A program made the translations under genes and the position numbers. The notes beneath the pieces were generated by a model that had not been told where the DNA came from, did no database searches, and saw only the letters and a list, made by a program, of their open reading frames with translations. Positions 44,346-52,633 of a DNA stretch of 64,000 nt are shown one piece after another (positions within the stretch are counted from its first letter, which is position 1; each line of letters opens with the position of its first letter). Location: contig CAWJPD010000004.1 of NCBI GenBank assembly GCA_963844635.1, positions 1-64,000 of the forward strand, in the 5' to 3' direction. The stretch comes from JAJPKK01 sp963844635. Its GTDB lineage: Bacteria > Pseudomonadota > Alphaproteobacteria > Rhizobiales > Xanthobacteraceae.

Positions 44346-46266
44346 GTGCGCCGGGAGACCGGCAAGAAGTCGGTGGTGAGAGTCCACTACGATGAAGGAG
44401 TAGCGATCCACATCGTCCCCGAGTCGTGCGCAGATGCCCGCGAGGGGATCGGCGAAGCGTTGGCAGGGGAGCGCATAGGCCAGGCTATCGAGCCGCGAAA
44501 GAAGAATAGTCCCGGGTGCCGACGACGTTCGAACATCGGAGGGCAAAACGGCTGGGTACGCTAACTGCGAGTGCCCAGACGACCCGGCGTGGTCGCAGAA
44601 CCTGGCATGTGCGTACGCTTCTTGTGCGGGAACCGGGAGATCCCACGGTCGACCAACAGCGATGTCAGTTGCGTTGCATGCTGCCTGGTCCGCATCGGGA
44701 AGGTGAGGAGCCGTAGCCGATGATGCACGATTGTGAGAAGTCACACTCCGCCATAGTAGCTGCGAAGCCGACGAACAAAGCGGGCGTGCCCGCCGCGGAG
44801 CCGGTGGAGCCAAGGGCGGGGACCGAGGGGAACGCGGGCGAGCAAAGCACGCACCGGACACAGAGTCGGGTACGCGTGTCACAGGCGCTCGGCCGCGTAC
44901 GGCAAGCCGCAAGACTCAGGAAGAAGGAGAGGTTCACCGCGCTCTTCCACCATCTCAACATCGATCTGTTCCGGGAGTTGTTTTTCGCGCTCAAACGCGA
45001 TGCCGCACCCGGGCGTAGACGGGTTGACGTGGCGGACCTACGAAGCAGAGCTTGACCGAAACCTCACTGATCTGCATTCACGGGTCCAACGGGGAGCATA
45101 CCGGGCACTGCCATCTCGCCGAACGTACATACCAAAGGCGGTCGGAGGACAGCGTCCACTGGCGGTGGCGGCGCTCGAGGACAAGATTGTTCAGAGAGCG
45201 ACCGTCGCCGGTGCTGAACTGCATCTATGAGGAGGAGTTCCTCGGGTTCAGCTATGGGTTCCGTCCAAAGCGCGGTCAGCACGACGCGCTGGATGCGTTA
45301 GTCGTCGGAATCACAACCAGACGGGTGAACTTCATTTTTGACGCAGATGTGGCCTCCTTTTTCGATTGGTCAGTCAAAATTGGCTGGTCCGTTTCGTGGA
45401 GCACCGCATCGGCGACAAGCGCATCATCCGCCTTATCCGCAAATGGCTGAAGGCGGGTGTCCTGGAAGACGGGGTCGTCACGGTTGGGGAGATGGGGACG
45501 GGACAGGGTTCGGTGATTTCGCCGCTGCTCGCCAACATCTACATGCACTACGTGTTCGACCTGTGGGCCAACCGCTGGCGACAGCACGAGGCCCAGGGCG
45601 ATATGGTCATCGTGAGGTATGCCGACGACTTTGTTGTTGGTTTTGAGCACGAGGCCGACGCTCGCCGCTTCTGGGACGCATTGCGCGCGAGGTTAGAGGA
45701 GTTCGCGCTCTCGCTGCATCCGGATAAGACCCGCTTGATCGAGTTTGGCCGTCACGCGACGGACCGACGCGCCAGGGCGGGGCTTGGGAAACCGGAGACC
45801 TTCAAGTTCTTAGGTTTTGTCTTCATCTGTGGCAAAACGCGTCGGGGTAAGTTCCTCGTACATCGTAAGAGCCGACGTGACCGCATGCGGACGAAGCTCA
45901 CGGAGATCAAGAAGGAACTGCGCAAGCGCATGCATCAGCCGATACCCGAGCAAGGACGTTGGCTGGCGCAGGTCGTCAGGGGCTACTTTGCCTATCATGC
46001 CGTGCCTACCAACGGACTGAGAATCAGCGCTTTCCGCTACCATGTGGTCAAGTATTGGCTGCGCACGCTCCGGCGTCGGAGCCAGAAAGATCGCTTCACG
46101 TGGGAACGGATCAAGCGACTGGCCAACGACTGGCTTCCGCAGCCTCGTACCCTTCACCCCTGGCCAAGTGCGCGTTTTGCCGTCAAATACCCGAGGTAAG
46201 AACCGGATGCCTTAATTGGGCCCGTCCGGGTCTGTGCGGGGGGCGGTGAGCAATCACCGTCCCTTG
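44346..46266 (+). mobile_element. Group II intron, degenerate
   Basis: The 5' end is GTGCGCCGGGAGACCGG, as expected for group II introns (GUGYG), followed by structured RNA and a maturase-type reverse transcriptase gene. After the gene, gaaccggatgcc...ccgtccgggtctgtgcgggg resembles domain V, and ggtgagcaatcacc resembles domain VI, ending near 46266. The ORF is frameshifted, so mobility would require a protein in trans. Confidence 0.85.
44720..46199 (+). pseudogene. ltrA: Group II intron reverse transcriptase/maturase, frameshifted
   Basis: Successive frames give RELFFALKRDAAPG, VDGLTWRTYEAELDRNLTDL, LNCIYEEEFLGFSYGFRPKR and GTGQGSVISPLLANIYMHYV. The catalytic IVRYADDFVVGF (YADD) follows and the maturase domain ends HPWPSARFAVKYPR. 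Frame changes occur near 45005, 45212 and 45370, so the protein is broken in at least three places. No endonuclease domain is seen, as usual for this class. Confidence 0.9.
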
Positions 46267-46495
46267 TACGTTGCAGCCTGCTCGGCGGATTGACACATCT
46301 TGTTGAGCAGCGAGGAGAACGGTGAGCCGCTGGCGTCCCTTGGCGAATAAGCCCGCGCGGTAAATTCGGCCCCGTTTTCCAAGCTCCGCTGTTGAGATTG
46401 GACGGTATCCTGGGACGCGCGCGAGCGCAGATCCTGCGTACAAGGTTGTTCGAAGCGGAGCTGCTTGCTGAAGAGTTGAGCGAGAGGACAGGGCA
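46267..46495. other. 5' non-coding segment of the IS110-type element
   Basis: About 230 bp between the intron and the IS110-type gene. It contains small hairpins (for example ctgctcggcgg...ttgagcag). IS110 elements have structured non-coding ends, so part of an RNA gene may lie here. Confidence 0.3.
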
Positions 46496-47470
46496 GTGAT
46501 CGACGGGATATTGGGTATCGACGTCTCTAAAGATAAGCTCGACGTGAGTTTGTCGGGCGGCAACAAAGTGCGGACCGGGAGCTTCACAAATTCCAGTGAG
46601 GGATGGCGCCTGCTCCAGGATTGGGTAAGGGCCCATAAAATCCAGCGGGTTCACGCCTGTCTGGAATTGACCGGGCGTTACAGTCTCGGCATCGCGTGCG
46701 CCCTGTACGAGGCTGGTCATGTCGTCAGCATTATCAACCCGGCGCAGATTTGCGACTTCGTGCGTACCAAGTTGGGCCGCAACAAAACCGACGGGGTCGA
46801 TGCGTCTCACATTCGCGAGTACTGCGAATTGTTCAAGCCCCAGCCGTGGACGCCGCCTTCGGAAGCTCACCGTCGGTTGGGTGAGTTGCAGACGATTCGA
46901 GCCGGTATTGTCGCTGGTCTGACGCAATGGAAGAATTGCAAAAACAGTGGAATGGTTGACCCTGTGGCTCAGTCTCTTGTCGATGCCACGATCTCGCACT
47001 TTTCCAGTCAACTCGGAGCGGTCGATGATGCCATCGCCCAGACAATCGACAATGACCCCAGCTTGCAGCGGAAACGTGATCTTCTGCTGAGCATCAGCGG
47101 TGTGGGTGAGACTTTAGCTGGCGTTGTGCTGGCCGAGTTGCCTGGTCCGGACGTGCTGCGTTCGAGCGCCGAGGTTGTTGCCTATGCGGGCTTGAATCCG
47201 CGGCAGCATCAGTCTGGAACGTCTATCGATCGGGTGACACGCATTTCCAAGATTGGTAACGCAGTGCTTCGCGCGGCACTTTACATGCCAGCTCTGTCGG
47301 CCATGCGATACAATCCTGCGATTGTCGCGCTGGTGACGCGACTGAAGTCCAGGGCGCGCCTCAGTCCCAAGCAGATTGTCGTGGCCGCAATGCGCAAGCT
47401 GTTAGTATTGTGCTTCGGTGTTCTGAAAACAGGCAAGCCCTTTGATCCGGCAATAGCGATAGGCAGTTGA
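46496..47470 (+). CDS. IS110-family transposase (IS1111-like)
   Basis: 324 residues from GTG 46496. The N-terminal RuvC-like DEDD domain shows GILGIDVSKDKLDVSLSG (first Asp), VHACLELTGRYS (Glu) and LGRNKTDGVDASHIREYC (Asp pair). The C-terminal part carries the transposase_20 block SISGVGETLAGVVLAELPGP and the likely nucleophile Ser in NPRQHQSGTSIDR. The RQxQSGTS-x-x-x-xTRxSKxGN pattern points to the IS1111 subgroup. The frame is complete, so the element could be active. Confidence 0.92.
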   Translation: MIDGILGIDVSKDKLDVSLSGGNKVRTGSFTNSSEGWRLLQDWVRAHKIQRVHACLELTGRYSLGIACALYEAGHVVSIINPAQICDFVRTKLGRNKTDGVDASHIREYCELFKPQPWTPPSEAHRRLGELQTIRAGIVAGLTQWKNCKNSGMVDPVAQSLVDATISHFSSQLGAVDDAIAQTIDNDPSLQRKRDLLLSISGVGETLAGVVLAELPGPDVLRSSAEVVAYAGLNPRQHQSGTSIDRVTRISKIGNAVLRAALYMPALSAMRYNPAIVALVTRLKSRARLSPKQIVVAAMRKLLVLCFGVLKTGKPFDPAIAIGS

Positions 47471-47505
47471 GGCACACCAACCCGTCGTTCGCTTGGAAGC
47501 GCTTG

Positions 47506-47593
47506 GTTGGAGGCGAAGGCGGGAGTCAAAGCCCCAGTAGCCCGAAGGGGCGTGCGATAGCGCGCGGGCTTGACGCCCGCATCCGCCTCCAAC
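47506..47593. ncRNA. Long imperfect hairpin after IS110-type gene, candidate bridge RNA part
   Basis: gttggaggcg (47506-47515) pairs perfectly with cgcctccaac (47584-47593). Inside, ggcgggagtcaaagccc pairs imperfectly with gggcttgacgcccgc, giving a stem of roughly 25 bp with a GC-rich loop. It starts 35 bp after the IS1111-like stop. IS110-family elements encode target-specifying bridge RNAs in non-coding ends, and in the IS1111 subgroup these lie 3' of the gene. RNA status is inference. Confidence 0.4.
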
Positions 47594-47875
47594 ACACTTC
47601 CCTGCAAGCGGAGAAGTCACCAAAAAACAATCGCAGCCAATCAAGTTTCCCTTGACGGGGATCACGGTATCTACCGCGATCCGCGCCGCAGGCATTCTTC
47701 CGCCCCGACCGCAGATTTGACCGGCCACTGCGCGCAGTGGCGGTCAAGGACGGGCCCCTGGGGACCTCCCGGAGGGTTTGTCATTGACGGCCGCGAGCAC
47801 GGTGGCAGGCTGGTTGGGTCGGGGTGGCTATCCTCACGCGTCCTTGATCGTGCGCGGTGGAATTCACCGACGCGG
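47594..47875. other. Gene-free interval
   Basis: About 280 bp, including the probable right end of the IS110-type element. No gene recognised. Confidence 0.3.
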
Positions 47876-48200
47876 TGCGCTACTTTTCGGTGGCGCGGAC
47901 GACCGGGCCAATCGTGGGCAGCACATGCTTGGCCGCCAGCAAGTCGATTGGGCGAATTGGTCCCAGAAAAAGGGATCACCCTCTATCACCAGCCCGCTTA
48001 CCCGTCGCGCAACAATTGTGGCGAGGGCCGCTTCAATTTCGCTTGGGGTGCTGGCATTCACGATCGTCAAACCTATTCCGAAAATCTGTGCTGCGGTCTC
48101 AGCCTCCCTGAGAACGCTTGCGGCGAAAAGGGGGCTGGTCGGATTGACGAGAAAACCGATCGATCGAGCCGCTGGGATGATTTCGCCCGCTTACGCTCGC
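47876..48200 (-). pseudogene. ABC solute-binding protein remnant
   Basis: The minus strand reads EIIPAARSIGFLVNPTSPLF, then LREAETAAQIFGIGLTIVNA and SEIEAALATIVARRVSGLVI, EGDPFFWDQFA. After a frameshift it continues LLAAKHVLPTIGPVVRATEK. This is the central-to-C-terminal region of the same solute-binding family as the relics at 19770 and 30556. Confidence 0.8.
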
Positions 48201-48246
48201 CACCCGGAGCAAGGCCGGGCGGGGGTACGACCTCCTTGCCCATGAA

Positions 48247-48435
48247 GGCGCTAGCCCGGTGGCGGCTGCAGCGATCGCGCTTGCGCCTGATGCGGATTGG
48301 GCGTCGGCGATTAAGACCATCGCCCGCTCCGCGCTCCATCAATTTGCCGCCAACGAGGCCGCGCTTCACCCGCGGCAATGCCGAAGCGGGGCACCAGATG
48401 CGCGTCGGCATTCGGCGGCTGCGCGCGGCCATGTC
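48247..48435 (+). pseudogene. CHAD-domain remnant
   Basis: One frame reads IALAPDADWASAIKTIARSA, then LHQFAANEAAL; the next frame continues NAEAGHQMRVGIRRLRAAMS. This is the N-terminal part of a CHAD (histidine-rich phosphate-binding) domain, with the hallmark HQMRVxIRRLRAAxS. Frameshifted, and truncated at both ends. Confidence 0.75.
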
Positions 48436-48478
48436 CCAAGGCGTTTGTGTTATCGTCGCCTTGAGGGAGTAACAAACC

Positions 48479-48964
48479 ATGAAACCTGGAGCATGGATTT
48501 CAGTTTGGATAGGTCTTGCGCTGACGCTTGGTGGGCCGAACATTTCGGCGGCAGCGCCCCGACACGCCGGCGAGGCGCCAAGCCGATCAACGGCCAGCGT
48601 GCCTAATCTCGATACCACGCCAAGTTGCCGGGAGTCCTCCGTTCCCGATTGTCTGATCGAAGAGGGCTTTGCCCGCAAGGCGCTCGTCGAACAGTGGCCG
48701 AAATTTACACGCCAGCAGAAGGCAAGATGTGCGGTAGAGGCAGTGTACGCCGGGCTGCCGAGCTATGTCGGCTGGTTGACCTGCCTAACCATCAATGCGA
48801 ATGCGGACAAGGTTCCGGAAGGCCTTAACGTGGGTGCCGACAAGGCGGCTGCTGCCAAAGGCGGCATTCGCGGCATCACCCCTGGACCCGGGACCCCGAA
48901 TGGCACTCCCGGCGGGACGAACGACGCTGGGACGGGCGCGGTCGGCGCCGGCGGCGGCAAATAG
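48479..48964 (+). CDS. Exported hypothetical protein (161 aa)
   Basis: Signal peptide MKPGAWISVWIGLALTLGGP with a probable Ala-x-Ala site near NISAAA. The mature part has four Cys (PSCRESSVPDC, KARCAVEAVYAG, GWLTCLTINANAD) and the conserved EQWPKFT and SYVGWLTCL blocks. The tail is Gly/Thr/Pro-rich. Related sequences occur as relics at 11360 and 16263, so this small periplasmic family is repeated in the window. Function unknown; intact here. Confidence 0.7.
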   Translation: MKPGAWISVWIGLALTLGGPNISAAAPRHAGEAPSRSTASVPNLDTTPSCRESSVPDCLIEEGFARKALVEQWPKFTRQQKARCAVEAVYAGLPSYVGWLTCLTINANADKVPEGLNVGADKAAAAKGGIRGITPGPGTPNGTPGGTNDAGTGAVGAGGGK

Positions 48965-48969
48965 AAAGC

Positions 48970-49740
48970 TGCTTCGAATAACATCGCACGCATCATGCGG
49001 TCTCCACATTTCGAAACGGCCCCCATTCGATCGGTCTCACCCGATTGGTATTGACGCGGTGTCAGGCCAAACACGGCACCGACTGATTTCGAACTCTTGA
49101 AACGGCTCGGCACATCGACAGTCGCTCGAAAGGTAAGCGCGACCACCGGCCCGACCCCAGGGGCCGTCATCAATCTTTGGCACACTTGGTCATGACGCAC
49201 GAGTTCAAGCAATAGACGATGGAGAACGGCAAACTGCTCTCGCAAGGCTCGTCGAGCAATCAGCACCGGTTCGACAATCTTCGCCAAGTCCGGATCATCC
49301 TTGATCAATTCAGAAAATCCTGGCTTCGAACTTGGCCTCTCCCACAGTACCCACCTTCGTCCGAAATTACGTAGCGTCCCGCGCAGGTCACTCTCGATAT
49401 CAATTGCTTTCGCTTTCAAAAGCTGACGGACGGTCAGCAGCATGCGGTGCTTTTGGCTGGTCACAGTCTTCACATGCACTGGCTGGTACAGACCAACTCG
49501 CATCATTTGGGCGATGCCGCGTGCATCGTTGCCGTCGGTCTTGTTGCGTTGGGCCGACAGTGCCGCCTTCATGTGCCGCGTCTCGACACAGACCACAGGC
49601 AGGTCTGCTTCCGCCAACGCGCCATACAGCCATTGCGAAAATGCGCCAGCTTCAAGCCCAACGCGTTCGATCTCAAGCGCCTCGTCCATCAGTACCGAAA
49701 TAATGGCTCCGCATCGCGCACCGAACGATATCAAGCGCAG
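48970..49740 (-). pseudogene. IS110-family transposase, both ends damaged
   Basis: The minus frame reads VCVETRHMKAALSAQRNKTD, then GNDARGIAQMMRVGLYQPVH and LMTAPGVGPVVALTFRATVD, FGLTPRQYQSGETDRMG. This gives the DEDD core (late Asp pair) and C-terminal Ser block of an IS110 transposase. The N-terminal DEDD strand is not recognisable and the C-terminus is cut after MLFEAAFYL, where it meets the exported protein gene. Different subtype from the gene at 46496. Confidence 0.85.
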
Positions 49741-50057
49741 ATTGCCTCCGAGACTGACTGCGTGCCGCGGTGAAGATTCGAACTGCGATATCCGTTTCGA
49801 AATAGAAGCCGGGCCGCCGATGCCCACAAATCACGCGATTGAAGCCAAGACCACGTCACGGAGAGGGTTCGCGTTTGCGCTGCCGTTTCGCGAAAATGCA
49901 GCTGCGTCATAAGCGCTTGGTTTTCAGCCCCTCGGCGGGCTAATGGGATGGTCGCGTTACCGTACCGCAGGCGATATCGAGCACGCGCGCGCCAAGTTCG
50001 AGTGCCGTCCGAGCGGCGAAGCCCTCCGCCTCGGGAGCGCCGATTTCCCGGGCTATT
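49741..50057. other. Gene-free interval
   Basis: About 320 bp of mixed sequence between the IS110 relic and the rpsU fragment. Nothing recognised. Confidence 0.3.
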
Positions 50058-50232
50058 GCGCCACTACGAGAAGCCCTCCGAAAAGAGAGCACGCGAGAGG
50101 GCGGAGGCTATCCGCCGCGCCCGCAAGCTCGCGCGGAAGAAATTGCAGCGCGAGGGACTGCTGCCGATGAAGCCCCGTGTGGTCCGAGGCGCTCCAGGAA
50201 GACCCGGCGCCACGCCCCGTCCTCGGATCTGA
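50058..50232 (+). pseudogene. rpsU: rpsU 3' fragment
   Basis: Encodes RHYEKPSEKRARERAEAIRR to PGATPRPRI, the C-terminal two thirds of S21. The N-terminal 33 codons are missing, so it cannot replace S21. An open frame continues upstream into unrelated sequence. Confidence 0.9.
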
Positions 50233-50357
50233 ATCTAGCGTTTGTGGAAATGGCGATCTTCTCAGGGCTTGGCGGCTACGAAGTGGATGCCTGCACGCTC
50301 AGGCATAGTGGAACAACGTGACCGCGGACAAATCTAGGAAACTCAACAGGGGCAATC
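50058..50357 (+). repeat. 300-bp direct repeat, partner at 20796-21095
   Basis: Same-length, nearly identical copy of the 3' half of rpsU and 125 bp downstream. See the partner entry. Confidence 0.92.
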
Positions 50358-50363
50358 GGCGCA

Positions 50364-50650
50364 TCATCGACGAGACGGAATCTGTTTGGTCAATGCGAGA
50401 ACTTCGCCGATAACCGTGTTGACATCGAGAAGGACCTTCTCGCGTTTCTCTCGTCCGAACATTGAACGCAGGCTTGCGATAACGTCGGCCGTCCGGTTTC
50501 CCGCACTGAGAATGTTTTCGAGAGTCGCTTGCACATCTGCAAGATCAGGGCCGGCTCTCTTGAGCGCCCGCAACGCGGCCCGCGCCTGAGTAACAATGAT
50601 GCCAGTGGCTGAGTGATCTCATGCGACCGAGCGCCCAATTGTTTATCAGA
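50364..50650 (-). pseudogene. Sensor histidine kinase fragment
   Basis: Minus-strand LGARSHEITQPLAS retains a degenerate H-box. In the next frame LKRAGPDLADVQATLENILS and AGNRTADVIASLRSMFGREK follow, which is the second dimerisation helix and linker of a PAS-type kinase like the one at 52634. A frameshift separates them and the ATPase domain is missing. Confidence 0.75.
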
Positions 50651-50733
50651 CACACGCGAAAGAATTGGGGTTGCTGGCTGAAGATATCAAACGGCTCGGT
50701 TGCTGAGTCTCAGCTATGCAGGCGCCAGCACCG

Positions 50734-52163
50734 GGTGCCGTCGCGGGGTTGGTAGGAAATGAGGGTGGCGTAGTCTCCGAGGTGATCAACCTCGAATCAT
50801 CCGGCGTTGAAGCGCCGGACCGGAGACCACGCCATGACGAGCGTTACCACGAAGCCTGATTGTTCACAGCCTGCATCCGAGATGGCTGTTGATCTTTTCG
50901 ACAGCTGGTTCGATCCGATCGAGAGCGAGGTCCGCGCGCGGGCACGCGCGTTCATCGAAGAGCTGATCCGCGGCGAACTCGACGATGCGCTGGCGCGGCC
51001 GCGTTACGAACGAAGCAAGAAGGCCGCCGATGAAGGCAGAACGGCCGTGACGGGTCACCGCCACGGCAGCCGGACGCGATCGTTGACCGGGACCTTCGGA
51101 CCGATCGAGATCGAGGTGCCGCGAGCCAGGCTGGACACGCCCGAAGGCAAGACGACGGAATGGAAGAGCCAGGCGCTGCGGGCCTATCAGCGCCGGACGC
51201 TGGCCGCCGATGCGCTGATCGCGAGCACGTACCTCTCTGGCACCAATACGCGCCGGGTGCGGCGTGCGCTGATGGCGCTGTTTGGCGGCGCCGTTGGCAA
51301 GGACACGGTGAGCCGGACGTGGCGCAAGGTGAAGAGCGACTGGGACGCCTGGAATGGCCGCTCGCTTGCCGAGGAGCCGATTGTGCGGCTCATTCTCGAC
51401 GGCACGGTGGTGCGTGTGCGGCTCGACCGCAAAGCGACCTCGATCTCGCTTCTCGTCGTCCTCGGCGTGCGGGCGGACGGCCAGAAGGTGCTGCTCGCGA
51501 TCAAAAGCATGGGAGGAGAGAGCGCCGAGGCGTGGCGCACCGTCCTCGACGATCTCATCACGCGCGGACTGCGGCGGCCGGAGTTCCTCATCGTCGACGG
51601 CGCGCCGGGCCTCGACAAGGCGATTGCTGCCGTCTGGGCCGGTGTGCCCGTGCAGCGCTGCACCGTCCACAAGCACAGAAACCTGCTGGCGCACGCGCCC
51701 AAACGTCTGCATGATGAAATCACCGCCGACTACACCGATGTGATCTACGCGCCGACGCGTGAAGAGATCGAGACACGCCGCAAGGCCTTCATTCGCAAGT
51801 GGCGCCTCAAACATCGCGCCGTCGCCGACAGCCTGGAGGAAGCGGGTGAGCGCTTGTTCGCCTTCACGCGACTGCCCCCGACCCAATGGCGCAGCGTGCG
51901 CACCACGAATGCGATCGAGCGGCTGCACGAGGAGTTCAAGCGGCGGATCAAGACGCAGACCGTGCTGCCGTCAGCAGACACCGCCGCCATGTTGTTCTGG
52001 GCGCTGCTTGCATCCGGTCAGATCAACATGCGCAAGGTCGACGGCTGGCAAACGCTCGCCACCAAACCAATCGATCAGCCGATTGACCTCGCCGCCTGAG
52101 ACGATACCTTCATATGATCGGAGAGCGCGCCACACCAATTCCAACCACATCCCGGACGGCACC
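50734..52163 (+). mobile_element. IS256-family insertion sequence, intact, with 8-bp target duplication
   Basis: The ends ggtgccgtc...ggttgg and the complement of ggtgccgtccgg...ggttgg are imperfect inverted repeats. Outside them the octamer cagcaccg occurs at 50726-50733 and 52164-52171. An 8-bp duplication is normal for IS256, so this is a clean insertion. A 3' stub of the same element lies at 59826-60084. Confidence 0.92.
50834..52099 (+). CDS. IS256 family (mutator-type) transposase
   Basis: 421 residues from ATG 50834 (MTSVTTKPDCSQPASEMAVD). DDE residues are in RLILDGTVVRVRLD (Asp), FLIVDGAPGLDKAI (Asp) and RTTNAIERLHEEFKRR (Glu). The mutator-type C-x2-H motif is in VPVQRCTVHKHRNLL. The length and both IS ends are complete, so it is likely active. 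Confidence 0.93.
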   Translation: MTSVTTKPDCSQPASEMAVDLFDSWFDPIESEVRARARAFIEELIRGELDDALARPRYERSKKAADEGRTAVTGHRHGSRTRSLTGTFGPIEIEVPRARLDTPEGKTTEWKSQALRAYQRRTLAADALIASTYLSGTNTRRVRRALMALFGGAVGKDTVSRTWRKVKSDWDAWNGRSLAEEPIVRLILDGTVVRVRLDRKATSISLLVVLGVRADGQKVLLAIKSMGGESAEAWRTVLDDLITRGLRRPEFLIVDGAPGLDKAIAAVWAGVPVQRCTVHKHRNLLAHAPKRLHDEITADYTDVIYAPTREEIETRRKAFIRKWRLKHRAVADSLEEAGERLFAFTRLPPTQWRSVRTTNAIERLHEEFKRRIKTQTVLPSADTAAMLFWALLASGQINMRKVDGWQTLATKPIDQPIDLAA

Positions 52164-52171
52164 CAGCACCG

Positions 52172-52633
52172 CCAACGACAGCTTTGTCTTTGTCCCGACG
52201 AGAGACACATGCGCCGAACGGTAAGCCGATCGGCTCGCGAAGCTGGTAAACGCCTCCCCGCCCGAGTCCTCGCTGATCGCCGGTGGGCCAGCCATTGTTG
52301 GATAACGGTCGCGCCCGACAGGTTCGCCGAATTGTCTGCCTAACAATCGATGTCGGAGGGATCGGCGACGGGTTGTATATTTATTTCACCGACGTCCATA
52401 TGCCCGCCCCGATCGGGTGACCACATCGGTCCGCTTCGATTCGGCCCGATCCGGCAGGTGAGCGTGAGACGTCGATGCTGCCTGTGGCTTCATCGGGTCA
52501 TCGCAGAATCGGGCCGAGAAAGCATCCTAAACGTTAGTGCAGCTATTTTGCGATGGCGGAGGAGATCGCGCGTCAGGCGACGGAACAGCACCGCTCGAAT
52601 GAGGCCAATGATTCCTCGGGAATAGGACCAAAG
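52172..52633. other. Region upstream of the histidine kinase
   Basis: About 460 bp without a clear gene. The kinase reading frame extends up to 52553, but the conserved start is at 52634. No promoter identified. Confidence 0.3.
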
